From NCBI GenBank assembly GCA_002507175.1, contig DAZE01000005.1, positions 64,540 to 128,539 of the forward strand: DNA of 64,000 bases. Reading direction: 5' to 3'. The DNA comes from Euryarchaeota archaeon UBA558. GTDB taxonomy: Archaea; Thermoplasmatota; Poseidoniia; Poseidoniales; Thalassarchaeaceae. The notes under the pieces were generated by a model. It searched no databases. It was not told the DNA's origin and worked only from the letters and a program-made list of their open reading frames with translations. Shown here one piece after another: positions 17,489 through 26,553 of the stretch. The stretch's first letter is position 1. Every line of letters starts with the position of its first letter. Position numbers and translations under genes: made by a program.

Positions 17489-18571
17489 TCATATTGTTTT
17501 GAGATCTCTGTTTCCATCGCCTCCGGGCCCAACCCACGGGTCTGGTTTGTTCCCAAGAATTTCATCTATGGTCTCCATATGCTCCTCAGTAAGCCTCTTT
17601 GCGACGTCAATGCATCCTAGATTCTCTTTCAGTTGATCCTCATTCGTGGCCCCTAATAGAATGGTTGAGACGTTCTTGTTTTTCATACACCATGCCAATG
17701 CGAGCTGAGCCATACTACAATTCAACTCATCTTCCGCTAAAGATGCCAACTTCCTGAGGACCTCTATCTCGCCCCTCTCCTCCCTTTCTCGTAATTCGTC
17801 CTTTAACCAACTGTAGATCTCAACAGTCGCCCTAGACCCTTCAGGTATACCTTCATTGTATTTGCCCGTGAGGAAACCCGAACGTAGTGGCGACCAAATG
17901 GTGGTCCCCAAGGAATAGGGGGGATTAAACAACGGGAAATATTCTTTTTCGAAACGTTCCCTATGCAGCATGTTGTATTGCGGTTGCTCGAATGATGGCG
18001 GCTCTAGCCCCTCGGTCCTAGCAATCCAGAAGGCCTCAGTGATCTGTTGAGCAGACCATTCACTCGTCCCCCATGATGTAGAAGCCCCGGATCTAACGAT
18101 GTCCGTCATGGCCCTGACAACAGTCGACGTAGGGGTGTGAGGGTCAGGCCTATGGCAAAATACCATGTCCACGTAATCCAAGCCTAGACGCTCTAGTGAT
18201 GAATCAATCCCCTCCATAATGTGCTTCCTCGACAATCCTCGTTCGTTAACCCCGCTCCCTCCCCAGAAGATTTTGGTGGTAATCACCAGATCCGAGCGCC
18301 TCCAAACTTCCGGGTCTTCTTCAATCAATTCTGAAAGTGCGATTCCGAAGATTCTCTCGGCTTCCCCTGGGGGTGTACCATAGGCCTCGGCGTGATCGAA
18401 GCAGTTCACTCCTGCCTCACGGGCAATTTTCAGCAATTGCTTCGCTTTTTCGATTCCGGCTTTTCCCGAAAGATCTTGTTTTACACCATAAGTCGCCCAA
18501 AATCCATATGAGAGCACTGAAACCTGCAACCCTGTAGTTCCCATCATTCGATAATACATATTGTCCGCCAT
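17489..18571 (-). CDS. Aldo/keto reductase (Kv-beta-like)
   Basis: NADPH-dependent oxidoreductase with a TIM-barrel fold. 360 residues. The catalytic tetrad is visible: Asp and Tyr in FDHAEAYG, Lys in ITTKIFWGG, and His in FCHRPDP. The N-terminal GLQVSVLSYGFWATYG and the C-terminal cofactor segment ILLGATNEDQLKEN match the potassium-channel beta-subunit-like aldo/keto reductases. Substrate unknown. ATG at 18571, with another Met at codon 5. It is divergent from pyrB across about 100-120 bases. Confidence 0.92.
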   Translation of the reverse strand: MADNMYYRMMGTTGLQVSVLSYGFWATYGVKQDLSGKAGIEKAKQLLKIAREAGVNCFDHAEAYGTPPGEAERIFGIALSELIEEDPEVWRRSDLVITTKIFWGGSGVNERGLSRKHIMEGIDSSLERLGLDYVDMVFCHRPDPHTPTSTVVRAMTDIVRSGASTSWGTSEWSAQQITEAFWIARTEGLEPPSFEQPQYNMLHRERFEKEYFPLFNPPYSLGTTIWSPLRSGFLTGKYNEGIPEGSRATVEIYSWLKDELREREERGEIEVLRKLASLAEDELNCSMAQLALAWCMKNKNVSTILLGATNEDQLKENLGCIDVAKRLTEEHMETIDEILGNKPDPWVGPGGDGNRDLKTI

Positions 18572-18690
18572 GTATGGTGCTGGTCAAGTGCCGTACTCAA
18601 GATTTATGACTATGATGACCTAATATTCCCCCTCGAAAGTATCACAAGGCATATGGGCGGACTGCACCCGTAGTGATTGCGGGATACAAC

Positions 18691-19617
18691 ATGGACCTCA
18701 TTACAATGGATGACCTAACCAATGATGAATCGCTATCACTTTTGGAGGACGCCAAGAGGTTGATGCCCGTAGCCAATGGGTCAGCGTATCTACCTCTTCT
18801 GGAGGGAAGGGTGCTAGGGAATTTGTTTTTTGAAAATTCAACGAGAACAAGGCTCTCTTTTGAAACCGCCATGAAGAGACTCGGAGGCGAAGTACTCAAT
18901 TTGAGTGACGTCGGCTCATCGGTCAAGAAGGGGGAGACTCTCTACGACACTATGCAGATGATAGATGGATATGCTGACATAGCGGTAATTCGACATCCCA
19001 GACAAGGAGCTGCACAATATGCTGCAGACGCAGTCGAAATACCTATTCTGAATGCTGGGGATGGCGCAGGTAATCATCCCACCCAGACCTTACTCGATTT
19101 ATTCACAATTAAACAAGGGCATGGAAATATCCAAGACCTTCGAGTGGTTTTAGTTGGCGATCTTAGGTATGGGAGGACGGTACATAGTCTGAGTCACGCC
19201 TTAAGCCGGTTTGGTGCATCATTGACCTTCGTTTCCCCCGAGAGCCTAATGATGCCGGAAGAAATTGTTAGGGATCTAAAATCAAACGGATGTGATGTAA
19301 CCGAAACTTCCGATCTACTATCCGTCCTGGGATCCTCAGATGTCGTTTACATGACCCGAATACAAAGGGAAAGATTCCCGGACGAGGCGGAGTATGAGAA
19401 AGTAGCCGGAATATACACAATAAAATCCGATGACCTAGCCCACGCCCCCTCTAACATGATGATTATGCATCCACTGCCTAGAGTTAGTGAGATTCACCCT
19501 AGTATTGACTCTACTAGTCATGCTTGGTACTTTAGACAGGCATTCAATGGCGTTCCTACTCGAATGGCTCTTCTGTGCCGAAGTCTCGGAGTTCAAGTTC
19601 CGGAGGTGATTAATTGA
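18691..19617 (+). CDS. pyrB: Aspartate carbamoyltransferase catalytic chain
   Basis: Condenses carbamoyl phosphate and aspartate, the first committed step of pyrimidine synthesis. The carbamoyl-phosphate loop STRTR is at residues 50-54, HPTQTLLD near 129, and the aspartate-binding MHPLPR motif near the C-terminus. I use the ATG at 18691 (308 residues), which matches usual family length; an in-frame GTG at 18673 would add six residues. The stop overlaps the pyrI TTG by four bases, so the two chains are translated together, as expected for the PyrB-PyrI holoenzyme. Confidence 0.95.
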   Translation: MDLITMDDLTNDESLSLLEDAKRLMPVANGSAYLPLLEGRVLGNLFFENSTRTRLSFETAMKRLGGEVLNLSDVGSSVKKGETLYDTMQMIDGYADIAVIRHPRQGAAQYAADAVEIPILNAGDGAGNHPTQTLLDLFTIKQGHGNIQDLRVVLVGDLRYGRTVHSLSHALSRFGASLTFVSPESLMMPEEIVRDLKSNGCDVTETSDLLSVLGSSDVVYMTRIQRERFPDEAEYEKVAGIYTIKSDDLAHAPSNMMIMHPLPRVSEIHPSIDSTSHAWYFRQAFNGVPTRMALLCRSLGVQVPEVIN

Positions 19618-20081
19618 GCGAAATGAGGAGAGTTTCAGCGATATGCAATGGAACAGTGATCGACCATATACCATCTGGAAGGGCCGTACAAGTAATGCGA
19701 ATGTTGCACATAGACGGATCTCAATCCAATCCAATCTCTCTCGTCATGAATGTACCAAGTGGTAAAGTTGGTAGGAAGGATGTGTTGAAAATCGAGGATA
19801 GGGAACTGAGTCAAGAAGAATTGGATAGGTTGGCCTTAGTCGCCCCTTCTGCCTCAATCGCAATCATAAGGAATTATGGTGTTGCTGAAAAGAGGAAAAT
19901 CGAACTCGGGGACGAACTAATCGACATAGCAAGGTGTTCGTTCTTCAATTGCATAACTCAGAGTACCAATGAGCCGCTACCACACAAACTAAGGGTTATT
20001 TCATCGGAACCTTTGGAGATTAGATGTGCATATTGCGGGATGTCCCAATCCGTCGATCAAATTGTTGAATCGTTGGTTTAG
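19614..20081 (+). CDS. pyrI: Aspartate carbamoyltransferase regulatory chain
   Basis: Regulatory subunit binding nucleotides and bridging catalytic trimers. 155 residues. The zinc ligands are Cys108 and Cys113 (CSFFNC) and Cys138 and Cys141 (CAYC), the same spacing as the well-studied bacterial PyrI. The N-terminal nucleotide-binding domain includes the VPSGKVGRKDVLKIE segment. TTG start within TTGA, overlapping the pyrB stop; an ATG three codons on is an alternative. It is convergent with the MutS-like gene 20 bases away. Confidence 0.95.
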   Translation: MSEMRRVSAICNGTVIDHIPSGRAVQVMRMLHIDGSQSNPISLVMNVPSGKVGRKDVLKIEDRELSQEELDRLALVAPSASIAIIRNYGVAEKRKIELGDELIDIARCSFFNCITQSTNEPLPHKLRVISSEPLEIRCAYCGMSQSVDQIVESLV

Positions 20082-20100
20082 AGCCAGTTTCGGCAGTAAC

Positions 20101-22116
20101 TCACAATCTGTCCAGAATAGATTTGAAAACCTCGGATTTGGTTCCAACCGAGCGGGCCTCCAGCCTCTTCAAAATTAATTCCGGTGTTGATCTCGCTGGA
20201 ATACCTATCCTTGGAACTCTATCCACAACCAATTCCAGTTCCTCATCCAGTCCCTTTGCCTCTATACCGTCAACTCTGGCCTTGAATTCCATTTTCTTGC
20301 ATATCGAAGATCCGATATGCGTAACCATCAAGATAGCATTGACGGAATTTTTCGCTGCCACATCCAGCAGACCTGCAAGAATGCCAGCCGCAGCCTCTGG
20401 TTCCGTGATTGCCTCCAACTCGTCTGCTAGTACGAATTTTCTTGAACCAGAATCAACTATACTAGCAAGCCTGATCAATGTTCTCTCTAGGGCCCCAGCA
20501 CTCTGAGTTCCATTCACTTTGGACATTATGTGTATCTCTTCTGCCAGCGAAATTTCAGCTTCATCTGATGGAACTGGCAACCCCGTGTGTGCAAGTAGTA
20601 GAATGATTCCCACCCCTTCTATCAACGAAGTCTTTCCTCCAGAATTCGCACCCGTTAGCAGAACTATCGAGCCATCGAAAGTCTGTCTTGGGAGGCTTCC
20701 AAATCCATAGTCAATTGGGACTGGATCAACGCCCAGGAGTGGATGGCGTAGCCCCCTTATCTTACAACTCGGACTGGAATCGTTGATTATTTTCGGCAGA
20801 TTGCACCTCTTTTCTTTGGACCATTTCGCGATACCAATCCAGAGATCAACATCTATGATTTCAGAGACTGATTTTCTCAATTTATCAGACAGCAACATCG
20901 CTGTTTGAAGTCTATTTCTGAGGTTCTCATCCTTTTTCTTGGATATTAATAGATCGATTTCTTCTTCCATTGAAGCAAGGGCCGTTTTATTGAAAAGACA
21001 AGGATAGTCGCTTTGAAAACAATCAATTGGTACTCTGATGCCTATTGGTGAGAGAAATTCTTCAAGGCGTCCTCTACCCTCTTCCAGTGCAAATTCTATT
21101 GATTCTGACACTTCAAACCTCAGTCGATTTTGCAGACCGGAGCTGTCTGTGTAGTAGGATAACATCTCTGATCCATCTAGGGACAATCTGTGTTCCTGAG
21201 TCGCCGCAACAATTAGATCATCCACACTAGTTTGAATGTTTTTTACCTCAGTCCAGAGGGAATCCCTTGTCTCTTCAATTGCGGTCTCTGAAGCCTCTGG
21301 CGCGATCATTGACTCTAGCTTATCGAGGCCATCGAGTGCGTTATTCACCCTTTCACCTATTCCACACGGCCCAATCTCCAATTTTCGTAATTGAGTCAAT
21401 GCAAACAGAGTTTTGTAGTTGCTCTCAATGAATCTTAAAGACAACTCAGGAATCATTTCCCATAAGCTATCCCTTAAATCACAAATTCTCCAACCAGGAG
21501 GCAAGTCAGTAGGCTGATTGGGGCCTATCCAAGTTACTCTCGGGATGCCCTCATAGTCTTTCCACGTTTCACGAGATTCCCTTACTACTATTCGGGCAAA
21601 CTTCTCAACAGTCGCAAGATGTTCTAGATCCTCGGAGTTTTGTACTACTATCAAGCGATCTATCTTCGCATTTGCTCTTTTTAGTGGTCTTATCGACTTT
21701 GCAATTCTGGTCCAACCTTCAGTTGCCCCTGGATATTTCGAGACGAATGAAATTGCTTCACTGACTCTATCCCTTCTTTTGTTAATTTCTTCTATGGAAC
21801 CAACCGATAGCGGTTGTAGAAACCTGAGTTTACTTTTCCCTGGCGAGGATGATATAAACGGCTCGATGTCATTAATCATGGCGGTGTGGAGTTTCTGACC
21901 GTCTTTGTTTCTAGCAGCATTTTCCATCCCGCCGGAGAATTCTGAGACCATTCTGATCGCTCTTTCCAACGAGATTCCATCAATCTCGGACAAAGAGGCA
22001 ATGTCTTTTTCTCGAATAGCTCTGATTGCCTCTGATTCTCCACCAAGGCCATCTGTAAGCTTTTTTGCCAGAGATTCCCCTACGCCTGGAATTACCATCA
22101 GGTCATTCATCGGCAA
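20101..22116 (-). CDS. MutS-family ATPase with N-terminal helix-hairpin-helix
   Basis: 671 residues. Residues about 5-62 look like paired helix-hairpin-helix units (VIPGVGESLAKKL; LSEIDGISLERA). The middle is long and helical, like the MutS lever/clamp. The C-terminal ATPase has Walker A TGANSGGKTS near residue 485, a signature-like NGTQSAGALE, and Walker B FVLADELEAIT near 558 with MVTHIG after it. There is no obvious N-terminal mismatch-recognition domain and no C-terminal Smr domain. It therefore fits the archaeal MutS-like group rather than canonical MutS1 or MutS2. Its DNA substrate is unknown. Confidence 0.85.
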   Translation of the reverse strand: MPMNDLMVIPGVGESLAKKLTDGLGGESEAIRAIREKDIASLSEIDGISLERAIRMVSEFSGGMENAARNKDGQKLHTAMINDIEPFISSSPGKSKLRFLQPLSVGSIEEINKRRDRVSEAISFVSKYPGATEGWTRIAKSIRPLKRANAKIDRLIVVQNSEDLEHLATVEKFARIVVRESRETWKDYEGIPRVTWIGPNQPTDLPPGWRICDLRDSLWEMIPELSLRFIESNYKTLFALTQLRKLEIGPCGIGERVNNALDGLDKLESMIAPEASETAIEETRDSLWTEVKNIQTSVDDLIVAATQEHRLSLDGSEMLSYYTDSSGLQNRLRFEVSESIEFALEEGRGRLEEFLSPIGIRVPIDCFQSDYPCLFNKTALASMEEEIDLLISKKKDENLRNRLQTAMLLSDKLRKSVSEIIDVDLWIGIAKWSKEKRCNLPKIINDSSPSCKIRGLRHPLLGVDPVPIDYGFGSLPRQTFDGSIVLLTGANSGGKTSLIEGVGIILLLAHTGLPVPSDEAEISLAEEIHIMSKVNGTQSAGALERTLIRLASIVDSGSRKFVLADELEAITEPEAAAGILAGLLDVAAKNSVNAILMVTHIGSSICKKMEFKARVDGIEAKGLDEELELVVDRVPRIGIPARSTPELILKRLEARSVGTKSEVFKSILDRL

Positions 22117-22199
22117 AAATCAGAAAACAGGGTATTTGATAACATCGATGATATTTGTGTTGAAGACTATTTTTTGGACCGAACAAAATGTGACGAAAA

Positions 22200-22391
22200 T
22201 CACCTGATACCGCCTTTTTCATATCTTCTAGTCCACTTCAGTCTTCTGGGGTTCCGTCCGAGATTGACGTGGTTTTTCCTAGCTTTCGAGTCTTTGAACC
22301 ATAGTACAGTCCCATCTCTCCTCACGAACATGATCCCTGTTCCGGGCTCAATTTCTTCTTTGGTGAAAGTGCAAATTCTTGTTTCTGGCAT
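22200..22391 (-). CDS. rpl24e: Ribosomal protein eL24 (cysteine-depleted form)
   Basis: Large-subunit protein. From the ATG at 22391 it has 63 residues, normal for archaeal eL24, and carries the core EIEPGTGIMFVRRDG plus NLGRNPRRLKW. The usual zinc ribbon has two CxxC pairs; here only Cys7 remains (ICTFT), and the second pair is replaced by FKDSKAR. The upstream in-frame GTG at 22436 would add a non-homologous extension, so I reject it. Last gene of the L7Ae-eS28-eL24 operon. Confidence 0.9.
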   Translation of the reverse strand: MPETRICTFTKEEIEPGTGIMFVRRDGTVLWFKDSKARKNHVNLGRNPRRLKWTRRYEKGGIR

Positions 22392-22407
22392 AGGATACAA
22401 CTCCCAA

Positions 22408-22626
22408 TCATCTAGCACCCAACTTCCGGGCCTCACGGCCCGTGTCCTTTAGCATCAGGACATCTCCAATTCTTACTGGACCAACGACGTTCCTCGTGAT
22501 TATTCTCCCTATGTCCCGAGGATTAGGGGCATCATTGACTCTTACTTTCACTTGAGTTGCTTCCCCAGTCATTCCGGTTCTGCCTACTACCTCAACAACC
22601 TCTGCCGGCCAAGACTCTTGTGACAA
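22408..22626 (-). CDS. rps28e: Ribosomal protein eS28
   Basis: Small-subunit protein. 72 residues with the diagnostic VVGRTGMTGEATQVKVR and the C-terminal LKDTGREARKL. TTG start at 22626, preceded at six bases by GAGGTG (complement of 22633-22638), which overlaps the L7Ae stop. This indicates coupled translation within the ribosomal operon. Confidence 0.95.
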   Translation of the reverse strand: MSQESWPAEVVEVVGRTGMTGEATQVKVRVNDAPNPRDIGRIITRNVVGPVRIGDVLMLKDTGREARKLGAR

Positions 22627-22636
22627 CTTTCACACC

Positions 22637-23017
22637 TCATGCTGATAGTGTTTCAAAGTGGCCTTTAACCTCGTTGAAACGATCTTCTCCGTCCTTCTTC
22701 ACATCAATGACTGCCACAGCAGCGGTTTTGGTCCCCTCAGACATACCAGCTGCCTCCGCCAGATAGCCCTGATCTGGTACATACATGAAGGGTATAGATT
22801 TCTCTTTGCAAATCATTGGGACGTGAGCTAGGAGTTCGCTGGGGTTGACGTCTTCTGCCATGACGACCATCATTGCAGTTCCTCTCTCCGCGGCTTTGGT
22901 CACTTCATTAGCGCCCTTTTTGAGCGACCCTCGTCCATCCTTTCCAAGGGCTTTCACCATTTCATAAACTATCTCATGAACGTCTTGCGGGGTCTCAAAG
23001 GCAACGTGTACAGTCAT
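22637..23017 (-). CDS. rpl7ae: Ribosomal protein L7Ae (eL8)
   Basis: Kink-turn RNA-binding protein of the large subunit, and in archaea also part of box C/D, box H/ACA and RNase P particles. From the ATG at 23017 it is 126 residues, the usual length. Signatures: LKKGANEVTKAAERG and VMAEDVNPSELLAHVPMICKE. GAGG lies nine bases upstream of this ATG. The in-frame ATG at 23071 would add 18 residues not typical of the family. Confidence 0.95.
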   Translation of the reverse strand: MTVHVAFETPQDVHEIVYEMVKALGKDGRGSLKKGANEVTKAAERGTAMMVVMAEDVNPSELLAHVPMICKEKSIPFMYVPDQGYLAEAAGMSEGTKTAAVAVIDVKKDGEDRFNEVKGHFETLSA

Positions 23018-23089
23018 CGGATCATTCCTCTTGCGGTATCCTGCCGCTGAACGGGGCCTGTATAAAGACACCGCAGGGGAAATACGATT

Positions 23090-24025
23090 TCAGAGAATGC
23101 CAATCAGATCCAGGACTCCCCGAGCCAAAGCAGGGGCGCCGGAAATGACAGCCCTCGGATTCGCCAAGGAATCAGAGCTGTGTACTCCATCCACATGGTC
23201 TGCTAATTTGGTGAGAGCCCCCGAGGTGAATAACCCATGTGTACATGCAGCATGTACTTCAACAGCCCCCTGCCTCCTAAGTGCGTCACTGGCCCTACAA
23301 ATCGTGCCCCCGGTACTTATCATGTCATCCACTATTGCGACTACCTTCCCAGATACATCGAGGTCCTTTGGAGTGTGTTCTATCGTATGGGCATCGATTC
23401 TTTTCTTTTCCAAGTAGCTATGTGGGACGTCGATCAATTCTGCCACATTCCGAGCCCTTTCAACTGCACCCTTGTCAGGCGAGAGAATGAAGTCTGGATC
23501 AACCTCTTCGCGCAGCCAATTGGCTATCTCAGGGACTGCTGTGACGCATCTGATGGGATGGTCGTGATTTTCTAGGACCTTAGGCTCGTGAATGTCAAGA
23601 ATAACAATTCCATCACACGCATTCGACAGATGCGAGGCAATTACCCCCGCAGCAACAACTTCACCTGCCGAAAACCGCTTGTCCTGGCGAGCATATCCGT
23701 AATACGGGACTGCCAGTATTATTCTACGGCCAACGTCCTCCATTTCTTGGATACCTTCTTTTTTCAGGTTGGAAAGATCGCCCCGCTGTATATCTGCTAT
23801 GCCTGCCAACATCATCATGGTCTGAATTATGCCATTGTCAGGAAAGGTTGAGGATACAATTACGGCTGGCTCGGATCTTATCGAATCAAAATCTTGGGCC
23901 GGGGTCTTCAGATACCCTTCTCCATCTGGGAAACGGCGGGTTTCAGCCGGGATGAAATGCATGCCCAATTCCCCGGCTAGGGAAAGCGCAATTTCGCGGC
24001 AGGATGAGCCGCTGATGACTGGCAT
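23090..24025 (-). CDS. prs: Ribose-phosphate pyrophosphokinase (PRPP synthase)
   Basis: Makes PRPP from ribose 5-phosphate and ATP for nucleotide and histidine synthesis. 311 residues. The ATP loop PYYGYARQDKRF is at 107-118, LDIHEP at 143-148, and the PRPP-binding loop VVAIVDDMISTGGT at 228-241. Archaeal class length. It lies upstream of the ribosomal operon on the same strand, with 72 bases between its stop and the L7Ae ATG. Confidence 0.95.
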   Translation of the reverse strand: MPVISGSSCREIALSLAGELGMHFIPAETRRFPDGEGYLKTPAQDFDSIRSEPAVIVSSTFPDNGIIQTMMMLAGIADIQRGDLSNLKKEGIQEMEDVGRRIILAVPYYGYARQDKRFSAGEVVAAGVIASHLSNACDGIVILDIHEPKVLENHDHPIRCVTAVPEIANWLREEVDPDFILSPDKGAVERARNVAELIDVPHSYLEKKRIDAHTIEHTPKDLDVSGKVVAIVDDMISTGGTICRASDALRRQGAVEVHAACTHGLFTSGALTKLADHVDGVHSSDSLANPRAVISGAPALARGVLDLIGIL

Positions 24026-24132
24026 CTAAATGGATCCAGTGCCCCATCACTCAAGACCTTGCCGGGTGGACTCGTTTGCAGCCTAGCCAATGGGCACCTT
24101 CAAATCAGGTCCTGTAGACGAACGCTCGCTCA

Positions 24133-24210
24133 GGGCGTGTAGCTTAGCTTGGCTGGAGCACCCGGCTGATAACCGGGAGGCCGCAGGTTCAAATCCTGCC
24201 ATGCCCACCA
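24133..24210 (+). tRNA. tRNA-Ile (anticodon GAT)
   Basis: The acceptor stem GGGCGTG pairs with CATGCCC (one G-T pair), followed by A and an encoded CCA (24208-24210). The anticodon stem CCCGG/CCGGG encloses CTGATAA, giving GAT. The D-arm AGCTTAGCTTGGCTGGAGC and T-arm GCAGG-TTCAAAT-CCTGC are intact. No intron. It ends one base before the stop of the convergent gene. Confidence 0.96.
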
Positions 24211-24211
24211 T

Positions 24212-24781
24212 CTAGACGTTCAGTTGGACGTAGCTCGGAAGCGTCACTAGCCGGCCAACTGGACATCTGAGGATTATTTCATCCAGATACGCAGTCGTTC
24301 TACCCAGTTGGGAGACGGGTATCGTGATTTGTTCAGGTAGCCCCATCCTTCTTTGAAGTACACCGTGGACATTTACGACGACTCCTCTGTATGTCCGCTT
24401 GACTTTCACGAGATCAACAACATTGCCTATGTCGACACCGTCATTGTCCATGACAGCCCTGTCCATCAACTCATCCGGCGCCCACAGTTGTTCATTGATT
24501 CGAACTGTGTTCCTCCACCTTCTCTGCAATTCTCTCATTGACTTTGATAATTTCACAGAGCCATCGGGCCTGATGCTATGAACCAGTTCTTTGTGTAATG
24601 GCGCGTGGTCTGCCGGTTTTCGCATGTATTCCTCCGCCACACCGTCTAGCACTTGTATCCTCATTGACTTAACAAATTCATCCCTGGGGTGGAATCTTTC
24701 TCCCACAATAACGCCTACGAGGGTTTCTCCAACGTAAACTTCCTTCTGCAATAATTCCTGTATTTCCAATTTCTCACTCAT
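24212..24781 (-). CDS. Protein with two PRC-barrel-like halves, unknown function
   Basis: 189 residues from the ATG at 24781, which has a GGGGGCGAG purine tract upstream; the longer frame from 24847 begins with an unlikely Cys-rich stretch. Both halves resemble PRC-barrels: LLQKEVYVGETLVGVIVGE in the first and DNDGVDIGNVVDLVKVKR in the second. A basic helical linker (SKSMRELQRRWRN) lies between. Function is not known. This is the second PRC-barrel-type protein in the window, after the one coupled to cdc48. Confidence 0.7.
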   Translation of the reverse strand: MSEKLEIQELLQKEVYVGETLVGVIVGERFHPRDEFVKSMRIQVLDGVAEEYMRKPADHAPLHKELVHSIRPDGSVKLSKSMRELQRRWRNTVRINEQLWAPDELMDRAVMDNDGVDIGNVVDLVKVKRTYRGVVVNVHGVLQRRMGLPEQITIPVSQLGRTTAYLDEIILRCPVGRLVTLPSYVQLNV

Positions 24782-24847
24782 TTTCTCGCCCCCGATCCTG
24801 CACCCCACTTGCCCTCGATCTACAAGTGCCGAGCAGCAAGTCGGCAT

Positions 24848-24980
24848 ATAATCAATGCTAAAGTAATTTTAATTTTCTAATTGCAAATTTACATTATTGT
24901 AAAAAATTACAATACAAAAAATTGAATATAGTTTATCAAAAAAAAGAAAAGACCAAGGAAAGGCCAAATATTTTCTAAAT
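24848..24980. promoter_or_regulatory. AT-rich island with operator-like palindrome ahead of the aminotransferase
   Basis: Bases 24851-24950 are about 85 percent A+T by hand count, against roughly half A+T in the surrounding genes. Within it, TATTGTAA-AAAA-TTACAATA (24895-24914) is a perfect inverted repeat with 8-base arms. AAATATTT at 24966-24973, about 20 bases before the ATG at 24991, is a TATA candidate. It probably contains promoters for both divergent genes and a regulator site. No gene fits here. Confidence 0.6.
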
Positions 24981-24990
24981 TGTCATCTGA

Positions 24991-26553
24991 ATGTCCTTAC
25001 ATGGCGAATCTTCATTTGGCCCGCCCTCACAGCACAATATGATGGACACTAGGGTCGAACAGTTGAGGAGCTCCTCGGGGGAAGCTAATACCCATGGCTT
25101 GAGCGATGAATTGGTGGATTCGTTTCTAAAGATCGATCCAAATCTAGGCACAGCACTGGATCTGGCAATTAAGGCAAGAGAAAATCTGGATGATGAGGTC
25201 GAAGATCTCCTTTTGGAACTCACCGAGTCTCAATTTGCAAGGGAATTACAGAAGGATTTCGTTAATTTTTACGAGCCCTCCACTGTTAATCCATACATCC
25301 CATTAGCAGCCAAAGGCCCATGGATAATCACCACCCATGGGGCGGTTGTTCACGACAATGGGGGATATGGAATGCTTGGGATGGGCCATGATCCAACTGA
25401 GGTCATGAGTTCAATGTCTGAGTCACATGTCATGGCTAATGTCATGACTCCATCCGTGACGCACAAACGATTCGCAGACACATTGAAGCGTGAAGTGGGA
25501 CATACACGAGGAACTTGCCCCTTCGATCGATTCATATGCATGAATAGTGGTTCTGAGTCAGTTACGGTGGCCATGAGGATCTCTGATATTAATGCCAGGC
25601 TAATGACCGATCAGGATGGTCCACACCATGGAAAGGAAATCTGGACAGTGGCATTGGATAGTGGATTCCATGGCCGCACTGATCGCCCTGCATCGATATC
25701 GAGCTCCTGCCTCCCGAAATATCAAAAGAAACTCGCCTCGTTTAGGGGAAAATCAAACGTCAGGTTCGTAATACCTAACGACATCCATGGGCTGAAGGAG
25801 GTTTTTTCAGATGCAGATCGTGAAGGGGCCTTTGTTGAATTAATCGCGATGGAACCGGTTATGGGAGAGGGAAATCCAGGGCTTATGCTTGATAGGGAGT
25901 TCTATGACCAAGCAATTTCTCTAGCCAACCAACACGGTACACTCATCCTGATAGATTCCATTCAGGCAGGCATCCGAGGTCAAGGCTGTTTGAGCATAGT
26001 AGACTACCCCGGGTTCGAGGATTGCCAAGTTCCGGATTTTGAAACATGGTCAAAGGCCCTGAACGCAGGCCAATACCCATTGTCAGTTCTTGGTATGAGT
26101 AAGAGAGCGTCCGATCTGTATGCGGTAGGAGTCTACGGGAACACTATGACAACAAACCCCAGGGCCCTCGAAACGGCCATATCAGTTCTCAATCGGATAG
26201 ACCCAGATCTAAGGATGAATATAAGAGATCGAGGTAGGGAATTTGTTGACAAGCTTGAAGCACTCTCCAAGAGGCTACCTGGGTGCATCACCCAAGTTCA
26301 AGGAACAGGACTACTCGTCTCCGCGGAGCTAGATCCTGGGAGATTCCCTGTTGTCGGGGCCGATGGCGTTGAACAATGGTGTCGAAGACGTGGACTAGGA
26401 GTTATTCATGGGGGGTCCAATGCTCTGAGATTCACTCCCCATTTCTACTTGACATCAGAAGAAATCGACATGATAGTGTCAATAGTAGAATCATGTCTGA
26501 AATCCTTCGGAGCAGAAATATCTCAACCCGAGATCCTTGCACCAAACATGTGA
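24991..26553 (+). CDS. Class III PLP-dependent aminotransferase
   Basis: Fold type I transaminase moving an amino group to a keto acid or aldehyde. 520 residues, longer than usual because of an extra N-terminal segment of about 85. The PLP lysine is Lys355 in WSKALNAGQYPLS. The PLP-ring Asp lies in LIDSIQAGIRG, which takes the place of the more usual DEVQTGFGR. MNSGSESVTVAMR binds the cofactor phosphate. The substrate is not evident; 4-aminobutyrate, ornithine and lysine enzymes share this fold. ATG at 24991 with a TATA-like element just upstream; a Met pair at 17-18 is an alternative start. It is followed ten bases later by a co-directed gene. Confidence 0.85.
   Translation: MSLHGESSFGPPSQHNMMDTRVEQLRSSSGEANTHGLSDELVDSFLKIDPNLGTALDLAIKARENLDDEVEDLLLELTESQFARELQKDFVNFYEPSTVNPYIPLAAKGPWIITTHGAVVHDNGGYGMLGMGHDPTEVMSSMSESHVMANVMTPSVTHKRFADTLKREVGHTRGTCPFDRFICMNSGSESVTVAMRISDINARLMTDQDGPHHGKEIWTVALDSGFHGRTDRPASISSSCLPKYQKKLASFRGKSNVRFVIPNDIHGLKEVFSDADREGAFVELIAMEPVMGEGNPGLMLDREFYDQAISLANQHGTLILIDSIQAGIRGQGCLSIVDYPGFEDCQVPDFETWSKALNAGQYPLSVLGMSKRASDLYAVGVYGNTMTTNPRALETAISVLNRIDPDLRMNIRDRGREFVDKLEALSKRLPGCITQVQGTGLLVSAELDPGRFPVVGADGVEQWCRRRGLGVIHGGSNALRFTPHFYLTSEEIDMIVSIVESCLKSFGAEISQPEILAPNM

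Noticed and set aside
22391..22436. GTG start extending eL24 upstream
   Set aside because: The added residues overlap eS28 coding sequence and have no eL24 homology; the ATG at 22391 gives normal length.
24848..24980. Replication origin in the AT-rich island
   Set aside because: No Cdc6/Orc1 gene, no repeated origin-recognition boxes and only one palindrome; promoter function is simpler.
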